Source of the DNA: Paludibaculum fermentans
GTDB taxonomy: Bacteria > Acidobacteriota > Terriglobia > Bryobacterales > Bryobacteraceae
Assembly (NCBI RefSeq): GCF_015277775.1
Contig: NZ_CP063849.1
Span: 7,765,501-7,829,500 of the forward strand
DNA: 64,000 nt
Reading direction: 5' to 3'
Notes under the pieces: model-generated
What the model saw: the letters and a program-made list of their open reading frames with translations, nothing else
Database searches by the model: none
Told to the model about the DNA's origin: nothing
Program-made: the position numbers and the translations under genes
Part shown: positions 35,403 to 43,202 of the stretch, piece after piece
How positions within the stretch are numbered: the stretch's first letter is position 1
How the letters are laid out: the number at the start of each line of letters is the position of its first letter

Positions 35403-37493
35403 CTACCGCGCCAGCACCACCAGTGAAGCCCGCGAGAACGAGAACTTCTGCCCAGCTTGATCCACCAGGTTGAGCTGCGCCGTGTACTCTCCGGGCGCCA
35501 GGCTGGTAAGCGGAATCTCCAGCAGTACGCCCGCCGTATTCATGCGGTTCGCCCGCAGGGCCGTCACCTGCACCGGCTGCGACTGCATCACCAGCTTCTT
35601 CTCCTGGTAGATCGTCACCGCCGCCGTCACGGCCGGTTTGTTGGCCGGTTCCGGAGCTGCCGGATCGTACATCTCCGCGTAGACATACATGCTCTGGCCT
35701 TTGCGAAAGACATGCGTGACGCTGGGCAGCAGCTTCTGGTTGTTGTCCACCAGCGGATGCGTATCCTGCTTCTTGAGCTTCTTGTCGGCCAGGCCCACGG
35801 CCTCGGTCACCGGGATACGCTGGCCGCTCCAGACCACACTCGACATCTTCATCCCGGTCTTGACGGAGGACAGATCAGGAATCTGGAACTTCGTCTCGAA
35901 CGTGCCCATCTTGCCCGTCTGGTTCTCCCGCACCAGCATCTTGATGGTGTAGTCGCCCGGCAGCAGGGTGAAGCCCGTGTCGTACATCAGGCTGCGATTC
36001 GCGAGCTGCCCGGCGTTCTGGTCGCGCAACTGAATCTTGATCGCGTCGCGAACGTTGCCCATGATCGAGCCCTTGGCGTTCGTGATCTGCCCGATGAAGT
36101 CGAAAGTGGTCGTCTCCGCGCTGCCCTGTTTCTTCAGGGGAATCGCCGAGCCGGGAATCTTCACCGCCACCGGCACGAAGTAGCGTTCTTTCCCGATGCG
36201 GAACCAGTTCACTTCCAAAGCCAGGCGCAACTCCGTGACAGGATCGCCCAGCAACAGCGCATCGGAGAGCTGCTTCTCCTTGTCGTAGGTGCCGAAGCTC
36301 TTGAACTCCTTTTCGGCGAAGTAGCCCTTCCGGTAATCCAGCTTGGCCTGCTGGCGCATGGCGGAGGTCTGGGCAATCTTGACATCGACGCGCCGGAACT
36401 GGCCGTCGCGCCGTTCGTCGCTCGAGTAGTAGCCCAGGATGTAATAGCTCTGCAGGTCTTCCTGTGCCTGCTGGATGCCCATCACGAGTTCATTGTTGTC
36501 GAGTAGTGCCTTGCCGCCCGTATCGGAGGCCAGCATGGTGAGCGTGTCCTGCGAGTCGTACATCGACTGCCGCTGGCTGCTCTGGGTCTGGCCGGTATAC
36601 AAGCCGGTGCCGCGCGCGCCGCCGCCACTGGAAGCCGAGCCGCCGGGAGGGTCCGCCGTCAATCCGCGCACATCAATCGGATAGAAGCTGACATTCGCGC
36701 GGACCGCCGAGTTCACCGTCGCCCGCAACTGCGCCTGGTTGTCGTCGCCCGTCCGGCTGATCCCGCTGGAGAAGTAAACGATCGCCTTCTTCTCCGGCAG
36801 GGCCCCCAGCGTCCGGGCCAGGTCGTCCAGCGCGGCCAGCTTCCTGTCGGTGTTGAAGATGTTGAATTCCGTGTCGTCGGCCGTATAGGCGGCCGTATCG
36901 TCGCTGTTGTCGACGTTCGTGGCGCCCACCGCGGCCAGTTCGCTCATCGAGCCGGTCTGGAACCGCTTGATCACCCGCATCAGGTCGTCCTTGTCGTCGG
37001 TGAACTCCTGCTCCACCTTCAACTTGGATCCAAAGCTGACGATCTCGACCAGATCGGCCGGGGTCATCTGCTCGCGCAGGAACTTCTCAGCGGCCGCCTT
37101 GGCGCGCACCTGGTCGGCCTCGGGCAACGAACTCCAGTCAAAGAACAGCACCAACAGGCGGCGGTCGCGGTAGCGTTGGCTGCCCGTCGGGGCCGCTGCG
37201 GGCGCCGCCGCTTTCGCGGCGGGTGTCTCGGGCCGCGCCTCCACCACGGTTTGCGCCTCGCGCGGCGGACCGCTCAATTCCTGGAAATCGAAAACGCTGA
37301 TGGTCTGGGGCTTGCCGTTCTCCGTGACGACGAAGTCCTCGCGCTTCATGTTCTTCAGCGGCTTGCCGTCCTTGTCGCGGACAAAGACGGTCACAATCAC
37401 CAGGTTGGACGAGGTCCGGAAGACCGGGGTCTCGTCCTGTTTCTGCGCAAGAAGCGCGGTGCAGGTGAGCAGGCTGATCAGTATGCGCTTCAT
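35403..37493 (-). CDS. VWFA-related acidobacterial protein, secreted
   Basis: A 696-residue secreted protein (signal MKRILISLLTCTALLAQ). After an N-terminal TIGR03436-like region (NLVIVTVFVRDKDGKP, KREDFVVTENGKPQ) comes a von Willebrand factor A-like domain around 110-340 (LVLFFDWSSLPEAD carries a degenerate DxSxS metal site; SFGSKLKVEQEF; FYPIDVRGL). The C-terminal 330 residues are beta-rich repeats ending LASLVVLAR. This family is expanded in Acidobacteriota and is probably surface or periplasmic. It follows the TonB receptor with a 2-bp gap, same operon. Confidence 0.88.
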   Translation of the reverse strand: MKRILISLLTCTALLAQKQDETPVFRTSSNLVIVTVFVRDKDGKPLKNMKREDFVVTENGKPQTISVFDFQELSGPPREAQTVVEARPETPAAKAAAPAAAPTGSQRYRDRRLLVLFFDWSSLPEADQVRAKAAAEKFLREQMTPADLVEIVSFGSKLKVEQEFTDDKDDLMRVIKRFQTGSMSELAAVGATNVDNSDDTAAYTADDTEFNIFNTDRKLAALDDLARTLGALPEKKAIVYFSSGISRTGDDNQAQLRATVNSAVRANVSFYPIDVRGLTADPPGGSASSGGGARGTGLYTGQTQSSQRQSMYDSQDTLTMLASDTGGKALLDNNELVMGIQQAQEDLQSYYILGYYSSDERRDGQFRRVDVKIAQTSAMRQQAKLDYRKGYFAEKEFKSFGTYDKEKQLSDALLLGDPVTELRLALEVNWFRIGKERYFVPVAVKIPGSAIPLKKQGSAETTTFDFIGQITNAKGSIMGNVRDAIKIQLRDQNAGQLANRSLMYDTGFTLLPGDYTIKMLVRENQTGKMGTFETKFQIPDLSSVKTGMKMSSVVWSGQRIPVTEAVGLADKKLKKQDTHPLVDNNQKLLPSVTHVFRKGQSMYVYAEMYDPAAPEPANKPAVTAAVTIYQEKKLVMQSQPVQVTALRANRMNTAGVLLEIPLTSLAPGEYTAQLNLVDQAGQKFSFSRASLVVLAR

Positions 37494-37495
37494 GG

Positions 37496-40400
37496 CTAGA
37501 ACCGGAGCCTCACTGTGAACTGTACGCTGCGCATTCCGCCTGCCGCCGTGGCCAGGCCATAGTTGGCTGCGTTCACCGTCGTTCCATAACTGGTGATGTT
37601 GACGTGGTTGAACAGATTTGTCGTCTCAAGGCGGCCTTCCAGCCGGTGGCGCGAGTTCTCACCCACCTGCCACGACCGGCCGAATGAGGCGTTCAGGTTG
37701 AACGATCCCGGTCCTGGAATGGTGTTCCTGGCGGCGTTGCCATACCGGTCACCCGGCGGTGTTGTGAAAGCAGCCGTATTGAAGTACCCCGTACCTGAGT
37801 CGATGGCAGCGCCCGTGGCGTCCGCTCGCGCGCTGCCCGTGGCGCCGCTGCCGCCCGCGTCGGCGACCGACCCCGAGACCTTCGCCGTCAGCGGACTGCC
37901 CGAACTCACCGCGACGTTGGAGCTGAGGGTCCAATCCTTCAGGACGTTCGATAGCAGATTGCGCTGCTTCATCCACATCCCGTTCGGTCCGAAGGGAGAC
38001 GAGGCCTGCAGGTTGAAGGAGAGCTGATGCCGCTTGTCGAAGGCAGACAGCCCACGCTCGGCCCCCAGGTTGTTCTCGTCCTGCACCGTTGTGCTGCCCG
38101 AACCGCCAATCGTCGAGGCGTTGTCGATCGACTTCGAGAACGTGTACATGGCCGTCCACGCGATGCTGTGCCGCATTCTGCGCACCACGCGCAGTTGGCC
38201 CGAGTGGAAGATGGAATTGCCTTCCGGGCTGTCGTAAGTGAAGCCCACCGCGTAGGGGATGGGCCGCCGGTCTTCCGAGGTCAGCGGCGAGCCGGGCGCC
38301 GCCCGGTTCGGCAGGCGGGAGATCACCAGGCCGTTGCCTTTGGTTCCGACATAACCGAGTTCCATGACGAAGCCGTGAATCTCGTGCTGCACGGAACTGC
38401 TCCAGGTCTGTGCGTATGGAAGGCTGAAATTCGGATTCACCGCGTAGGAGTTCTTGATCGTCGTATCGGCCGGCCCCACGAAGGGATTGGTGATCAGCAA
38501 GGGGTTGTCTGTGCTGGTGTTGAATGTGGAACTGACGGCAAACGGCGGCTGGGCGACGAGCCGCGAGGAGAGGCGGCTGATCACCGAACTGTCGTAGAAC
38601 AAACTGTACCCGGCTCGGATGATGGTGCGCTTCTTCTTGAATGGCCGGTAAGACAGGCCCACTCGCGGAGCAAAGTTGTTCCGGTCCGGCCGCACCAGGC
38701 CCGCCGGAATGGACCCGTTGCCGAAAGTGCTGCTGCTGCCCGGCGTCACTACGGCGGCGGCCGTAAAGCCAGCCGCGAGGTCGAGATTGGAAAGGCGGTT
38801 GTACTTCTCGGTGTTGGGTTCCCAATCGTCCCAGCGGAGTCCGAGATTCAGTGTGAAGTTCGGCTTGGCGCGCCATTCATCCTGGACGTAGACACCGTAC
38901 TGGGAGGAGCGCAGGTAGGTGTCCGGAGTGCCGTAGCGGATGGTACTCTGCTGTGCGTAGCCCAGCAGGAAGTCGGCGAAGTCGTTGCCGGTGTTGGAGA
39001 CCGGCAGGCCGGCCGAGGTCAGGGCGCTGGTAGCCAGGCCGCCGAAGAAAAGGGTGCCGCGGGCGTTGGAGTCGGCCAGGCTGTTCTGCTGGGTGCGCGT
39101 GAAATCAAATCCGGCCGACAGGGTATGGCTCTTGCGCACGAAGGTCCAACCGTCGCCGAAGACGAACGTGTTCACCGCCCGCCGCGAGCGGCTGCCGTCC
39201 GTCAGATCACCGTAATTCGTGAAGTTCAGGTTCGGCGGCCCGTAGTTGGCGGGATCCCGGGATGTTCCGGCGATGCCCAACTGCGACGCCACGTCCGTAC
39301 CGTTGGCGAAGTAGGGAATCACCTCGTTGTAGTTGCGGTTGTACCGCACATGCAGGTTCTGGATCAGGGTCGGGGAGAACGAGCGCGACCAGCTCAGGTT
39401 GTTGTTCAACCCGCGTCCGCTGGACGGATCCCGCCAGCCGAAGAGCTGGACATTCTCGCCGGACCGCCGCTGCCAGTTGGTGTCGAACGCTAATCGGTCC
39501 TTTTTCGTCAAGGTCCGGTTGAGCCGGAAGCTCAGCGTGTCACTGGACTGCGGCTGTGTGGTGGTGTAGTGGTAGTTCTGCAGCGAACCGGTGTCGGTCG
39601 GCACCGGAATATAGGAAAGTAAGCCGTTGGAGACCGAACTGATTCGCGTCACCGGGATCTTGTTGCCCGGAAACGGTGATCCGGTCAGCGGATCGTAGAT
39701 GGTCGAGGCCAGGCTGCTGAAGTCGCCGGTGCGGTAGGCCGTCAAGGGCTGCACGGAGTAGCTGTTATAGGCGTTGTCGCCCCGTGAGGCCGAGTAGTTC
39801 AGGAAGAAGAAGGTTTTGTCGGCGGGGAAGAACTTGCCCAGCTTCAAGGGGCCGCCCAGGGATACGCCAAAGCGCTCCTGGGTATAGCCTGGCTTCTCGA
39901 CCGTCCTGCCGTTGAGCGCGTAGGGCGACGCATCCAGGGAGGCGTTGCGGAAGGTGAAGAACGCCCCGCCCCGGATCTGATCCCGCGTCCGGCGCGACCG
40001 GTTGCCGAAGCCTTCGGAGTTGGCCTGCCGCATGCGGTCCTGGAACTGTTTGCGCAACTTGTCCCGTTCTTCCTGGGTCATGTTGGCGAAATCGGGCCGC
40101 CCCGCGCCGCCCATCATGCCGGGTCCGCCGGGTCCGCCGGGTCCGCCGCCCGGGCCGCCCCGGCCGCCGAATCCTCCTCCACCGCCACCGCCAGGGAATC
40201 CGCCGCCTGCTCCACCGCCGCCGCGTCCGCCAAAGCCCCCGCCGCCGCCCATCGCGGCTCCACCGCCGCCGAAGCCGCCTTCCGCCCCGCCCTGCATGCC
40301 CGTGGCTGCGCCGCCCATCATGCCGCCTGGTCCGCCCTCGCCCATCATGCCGCCGGGACCGAAGGCCATCATGTTGGGATTGTCCTGCTGCTGCAATCCA

Positions 40401-40909
40401 CGGCTGAGGGAGCCCTGCACGAGGAACGACTCGGAAGCTTCGCCTCCCTCGCCTCCGGCCGCCGCCTGCGGCGCCACGGCGGAGCTTTGCTCCATGGCTT
40501 GCGCTACCTGGGTTTCGGCTGTGTTCTCAGTGGCTTGTGTGCGCTGCCCGGGTCCGCCGGCAGCCATGGTCCCGCGGCCCATGCCCGCGGGCCGGTAGGG
40601 GCGGAGGGTCATCGCCAAATCCAGCGGCGCGGCCCGTTCCTCGACCTTTACCTCGCGGCGGAGCGGCTGGAAACCAAACTGCTGGACCTCGACGTTCAAC
40701 GCACCAGCCGGCAGGTTTTCGAGCGTGAATCGTCCGGATTCATCGGTCACGGTGCTCCACGACTGCGTCCCCTGTTTTGCCGTGATGACGGCCCCAGGCA
40801 AGGGGGCTCCGCCCGACACGACGCGGCCACTCCAGGACGTCTGCGCATAGGCACAGCAACCGATGCCGAACAGCATGGCGCCGAAAATCAACCTGGAAAT
40901 GGCTTGCAC
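37496..40909 (-). CDS. TonB-dependent receptor-like (Oar/carboxypeptidase-regulatory) outer-membrane protein with Gly-rich insert, GTG start
   Basis: About 1137 residues. I place the start at GTG 40909 (VQAISRLIFGAMLFGIGCCAYAQ, signal peptide); the open frame from 41086 adds a non-signal extension. Residues 23-105 are a carboxypeptidase regulatory domain (WSGRVVSGGAPLPGAVITAK...GRFTLENLPAG). Residues 184-270 are a Met/Gly/Pro repeat region. A short segment (TRDQIRGGAFFTFRN) leads into a long beta-barrel (SVQPLTAYRTGDFSSL, NLGLRWDDWEPNTEKYNRL, WTAMYTFSKSIDNAST) ending in an aromatic RLRF. It probably imports or displays large sugars or peptides. Operon with the VWFA gene; divergent from a lytic transglycosylase. 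Confidence 0.87.
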   Translation of the reverse strand: MQAISRLIFGAMLFGIGCCAYAQTSWSGRVVSGGAPLPGAVITAKQGTQSWSTVTDESGRFTLENLPAGALNVEVQQFGFQPLRREVKVEERAAPLDLAMTLRPYRPAGMGRGTMAAGGPGQRTQATENTAETQVAQAMEQSSAVAPQAAAGGEGGEASESFLVQGSLSRGLQQQDNPNMMAFGPGGMMGEGGPGGMMGGAATGMQGGAEGGFGGGGAAMGGGGGFGGRGGGGAGGGFPGGGGGGGFGGRGGPGGGPGGPGGPGMMGGAGRPDFANMTQEERDKLRKQFQDRMRQANSEGFGNRSRRTRDQIRGGAFFTFRNASLDASPYALNGRTVEKPGYTQERFGVSLGGPLKLGKFFPADKTFFFLNYSASRGDNAYNSYSVQPLTAYRTGDFSSLASTIYDPLTGSPFPGNKIPVTRISSVSNGLLSYIPVPTDTGSLQNYHYTTTQPQSSDTLSFRLNRTLTKKDRLAFDTNWQRRSGENVQLFGWRDPSSGRGLNNNLSWSRSFSPTLIQNLHVRYNRNYNEVIPYFANGTDVASQLGIAGTSRDPANYGPPNLNFTNYGDLTDGSRSRRAVNTFVFGDGWTFVRKSHTLSAGFDFTRTQQNSLADSNARGTLFFGGLATSALTSAGLPVSNTGNDFADFLLGYAQQSTIRYGTPDTYLRSSQYGVYVQDEWRAKPNFTLNLGLRWDDWEPNTEKYNRLSNLDLAAGFTAAAVVTPGSSSTFGNGSIPAGLVRPDRNNFAPRVGLSYRPFKKKRTIIRAGYSLFYDSSVISRLSSRLVAQPPFAVSSTFNTSTDNPLLITNPFVGPADTTIKNSYAVNPNFSLPYAQTWSSSVQHEIHGFVMELGYVGTKGNGLVISRLPNRAAPGSPLTSEDRRPIPYAVGFTYDSPEGNSIFHSGQLRVVRRMRHSIAWTAMYTFSKSIDNASTIGGSGSTTVQDENNLGAERGLSAFDKRHQLSFNLQASSPFGPNGMWMKQRNLLSNVLKDWTLSSNVAVSSGSPLTAKVSGSVADAGGSGATGSARADATGAAIDSGTGYFNTAAFTTPPGDRYGNAARNTIPGPGSFNLNASFGRSWQVGENSRHRLEGRLETTNLFNHVNITSYGTTVNAANYGLATAAGGMRSVQFTVRLRF
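40100..40360 (-). repeat. Gly-rich, Met-rich low-complexity coding segment
   Basis: About 87 codons inside the TonB-receptor gene encoding GGMM, GGFGG, GGPGGPGG and GGRGG repeats. The plus strand shows repeated CCGCCGGGTCCGCCGGGTCC-type units. Codons are almost all Gly, Pro, Met, Ala and Arg. Confidence 0.9.
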
Positions 40910-40968
40910 ACCTGGGAAGACGCCGTACGGCGAGGCGAAGATTACAGACCGGGCCGGAAGGTATGTAA

Positions 40969-41670
40969 ATGAATGTAAACCGTAATGTTTGTGCGAGAGT
41001 ATCCGATATTCTCGTTGTGAGGCGAGTTCTTGCCACCTTCGCGTATGTGTGCCTGGCCGCTGCGGTTGGGCATGCACAGTCGCCACAGGAGGCGGCCATC
41101 GCCCGCCAGCGCGCCGCCATCGAGAAACAGAAGGAAGCGTTGGCCGGCACCTCCGGCGCGCTCACGAATCAGAAGCAATCCGTCGAGAAACAAAAGACTT
41201 CTATCGCTAAACAGCCCGCTTCCAAGTGGGAGCCGGTCACGGCTCCACCGCCCGATAGCTCGCCGGTGGCCTCCCTTGATTGCGCACCGATGGAAGAGAG
41301 CCAACTGGGTCCGATTGTGAGCAAGGCAGCGGAACAGAACTCGATTATGCCGGCGTTGCTACGCGCCGTAATTTCCCAGGAATCGGGTTCCAAACCCTGC
41401 GCGGTCAGCAGCGCGGGCGCCCAGGGCCTGATGCAGTTGATGCCTGACACCGCGGCCGGGTTCAATGTCGGCAACCCGTTCGATCCACAGGAGAACGTGT
41501 TTGCCGGCAGCAAGTTCCTGCGCGTCCTGCTCGACAAGTACAAAGGCGACGTGCCGATGGCGCTGGGCGCCTACAATGCCGGTCCGGCGCGGGTGGATGC
41601 GGCGGGCGGCATCCCTCCGATTCGCGAGACCCAGAACTACGTCAACAGCATCATGCGCAAGATCCAGTAG
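40969..41670 (+). CDS. Lytic transglycosylase (SLT-domain) with coiled N-terminal region
   Basis: A 233-residue protein; alternative GTG start at 41017 (VRRVLATFAYVCLAAAVGHAQ) gives a clean signal peptide and keeps the palindrome at 40994-41014 out of the gene. The Lys/Gln-rich 50-100 region (RAAIEKQKEALAGTSGALTNQKQSVEKQK) looks like a coiled coil. The C-terminal SLT domain has the catalytic Glu in ISQESGSKP, the GAQGLMQLMPDTA signature and AYNAGPARV. It would cleave peptidoglycan glycan strands in the periplasm. The next gene starts 20 bp downstream. Confidence 0.88.
   Translation: MNVNRNVCARVSDILVVRRVLATFAYVCLAAAVGHAQSPQEAAIARQRAAIEKQKEALAGTSGALTNQKQSVEKQKTSIAKQPASKWEPVTAPPPDSSPVASLDCAPMEESQLGPIVSKAAEQNSIMPALLRAVISQESGSKPCAVSSAGAQGLMQLMPDTAAGFNVGNPFDPQENVFAGSKFLRVLLDKYKGDVPMALGAYNAGPARVDAAGGIPPIRETQNYVNSIMRKIQ
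40994..41014. promoter_or_regulatory. Near-perfect 10-1-10 palindrome between divergent genes
   Basis: CGAGAGTATC-C-GATATTCTCG, one mismatch in the arms. It lies just upstream of the alternative GTG start of the transglycosylase and about 85 bp from the TonB-receptor start, in the likely divergent promoter region. Confidence 0.4.
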
Positions 41671-41690
41671 ACACGCTAAACTCGCCGTGA

Positions 41691-42494
41691 ATGCTGATTC
41701 CGATCCTTGCCTTTCAGCTTGTACAGGCTCCTTCGCCCATGGTCGAGAACACACGGGCCCACGAGCGCATCCAGCGTCACGACCTCGCTGGTGAGCGAAT
41801 TGAGACGAAGTTGGGGTCTATCCTTTTGCCGGAGCACCCGGGCGGCCACAAGCTCCCTCTGGTGATCCATTTCCATGGGGAACCCTGGATTGCGGAGCAG
41901 TCGGTTCGCAAGTCGATGCCCAAAGCCGCGGTCCTGGCCGTCCAACTTGGTTCGGGTTCAAGAGTTTATGGAGACGGCGTGCGCGATCCGGAAGTGCTGC
42001 AGTCCGTCCTGAATGCGGTCCCGGGCCGGCAGTTCGACCCGGTCTATCTTTCCGGCTTCAGCGCGGGCTACGGGGCCATCCGCCAGGTCCTGCGGCAGCC
42101 GCGGAACGCGGCGCTGGTGGACGGGATTATCCTGCTGGACGGCCTGCACTCCGACTACGAGCCGCCCGCCGAGACGCGGCGCCCCCTGCCGGCGGATCTG
42201 GATGTGTTTCTTAAGTTTGCGAAGCAGGCGGAGGCCGAGCGGAAACGGATGCTGATCCTGCACTCCGAGGTCTTCCCGGGTACGTTTGCCAGCACCACGG
42301 AGACGACGGATTGGCTCATCGCCCAGCTTGGCCTGAAGCGGAAGGCCATCCTCCGTTGGGGTCCGCTGGGCATGCAGATTCTGAGTGAAACACACGCGGC
42401 CCATCTCAAGGTGCTGGGCTTCGCCGGCAACTCGGCACCCGATCACGTGGACTTCCTCCACGCCCTGGGCTGGGCTCTCAAACAGTTGAAATAG
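41691..42494 (+). CDS. Secreted or periplasmic alpha/beta-hydrolase-like protein
   Basis: A 267-residue protein with a weak N-terminal hydrophobic start (MLIPILAFQLVQAPS). The nucleophile elbow GFSAGYGA near residue 123 fits an alpha/beta-hydrolase; a preceding VIHFHGEPW suggests the oxyanion strand, and HAAHLKVLG...DHVDFLHALG at the C-terminus could carry the catalytic His. No closer family is recognised. It follows the transglycosylase by 20 bp, so co-transcription is likely, and is convergent with the DinB-like gene (5 bp). Confidence 0.65.
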   Translation: MLIPILAFQLVQAPSPMVENTRAHERIQRHDLAGERIETKLGSILLPEHPGGHKLPLVIHFHGEPWIAEQSVRKSMPKAAVLAVQLGSGSRVYGDGVRDPEVLQSVLNAVPGRQFDPVYLSGFSAGYGAIRQVLRQPRNAALVDGIILLDGLHSDYEPPAETRRPLPADLDVFLKFAKQAEAERKRMLILHSEVFPGTFASTTETTDWLIAQLGLKRKAILRWGPLGMQILSETHAAHLKVLGFAGNSAPDHVDFLHALGWALKQLK

Positions 42495-42499
42495 AGCGC

Positions 42500-43105
42500 C
42501 TACTTCTTCGGGAACGCCGGGTTTGCCAGGACTTCCTTCATCTGGTTGACATGGCGTTCCGTGTGGGCGGCGATCAGGATGTACCACTGCAGGCCATCCA
42601 ACTCGCCCAACGCCGGGTGCGTGCTGAAGTGGTCGCGTAAATCGTCCTTGGTTTCACGGACATAGGTGATGTTCCGGTCGCGGGCGGTGCGGAAGGCCTT
42701 CTCGATGTCGGCGATGTTCGTGAAGCGGCCATTCGGCTGGATGCTCTCCGGCGCCTGCAGCTTCTGATCCCGCAGCGGGACGTTCTTCATGAGGGCGTAG
42801 TCGGTCTGGCGCGGGTCCGCTTTCTTCTTCTCAGGGGTAGCCGGGTTCTTCAGCGCCGCCACAACCACCTGGGGTAGCTTCTCTTCGGTGACCTCGATAT
42901 GCTCGGCGATCTCCATGATGGACCAGGCGTTCGGGGCCGGCTTCCACTTGAGCTGAGCATCGCTGAGGCCCGAGACGGTGTCGAGCATGAGCTTGCGCGA
43001 GGCGTGGAGGGCGCTGAGCGCGTAGTCCCTCTCTCCCTGGGCGAGCGATTGGGCGACCAGGGGCGTGGCCAGGAGAGTGAGCAGGCTGAGCAAATAGCGA
43101 CTCAT
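42500..43105 (-). CDS. Secreted DinB-family protein
   Basis: A 201-residue protein with signal MSRYLLSLLTLLATPLVAQ, then a DinB/YfiT four-helix bundle: WKPAPNAWSIMEIAEHIEVTEEKL and HTERHVNQMKEVLAN carry the His ligands (H near AEH, HTERH) of the metal site. Function of DinB-like proteins is mostly unknown; they may be metal-dependent thiol-S-transferases. I start at 43105; upstream in-frame codons to 43246 include the hppA terminator hairpin and are not coding. The secreted location is uncommon for DinB proteins. Confidence 0.85.
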   Translation of the reverse strand: MSRYLLSLLTLLATPLVAQSLAQGERDYALSALHASRKLMLDTVSGLSDAQLKWKPAPNAWSIMEIAEHIEVTEEKLPQVVVAALKNPATPEKKKADPRQTDYALMKNVPLRDQKLQAPESIQPNGRFTNIADIEKAFRTARDRNITYVRETKDDLRDHFSTHPALGELDGLQWYILIAAHTERHVNQMKEVLANPAFPKK

Positions 43106-43150
43106 GTATTTGAAGGTATCATTCCTCCCGTTGAGGGGGCGCAAAAACAA

Positions 43151-43181
43151 GAAGAGCGCCGGCGGGTGGCCGGCGCTCTTC
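43151..43181 (-). terminator. Intrinsic terminator of hppA
   Basis: Perfect 13-bp stem (GAAGAGCGCCGGC / GCCGGCGCTCTTC) with a 5-base loop, followed on the minus strand by a TTGTTTTTG tract. It lies 22 bp after the hppA stop and before the DinB start. It is one of the clearest terminators in the window. Confidence 0.9.
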
Positions 43182-43202
43182 TCTCTCGGAAGGAGTGTTG
43201 AG

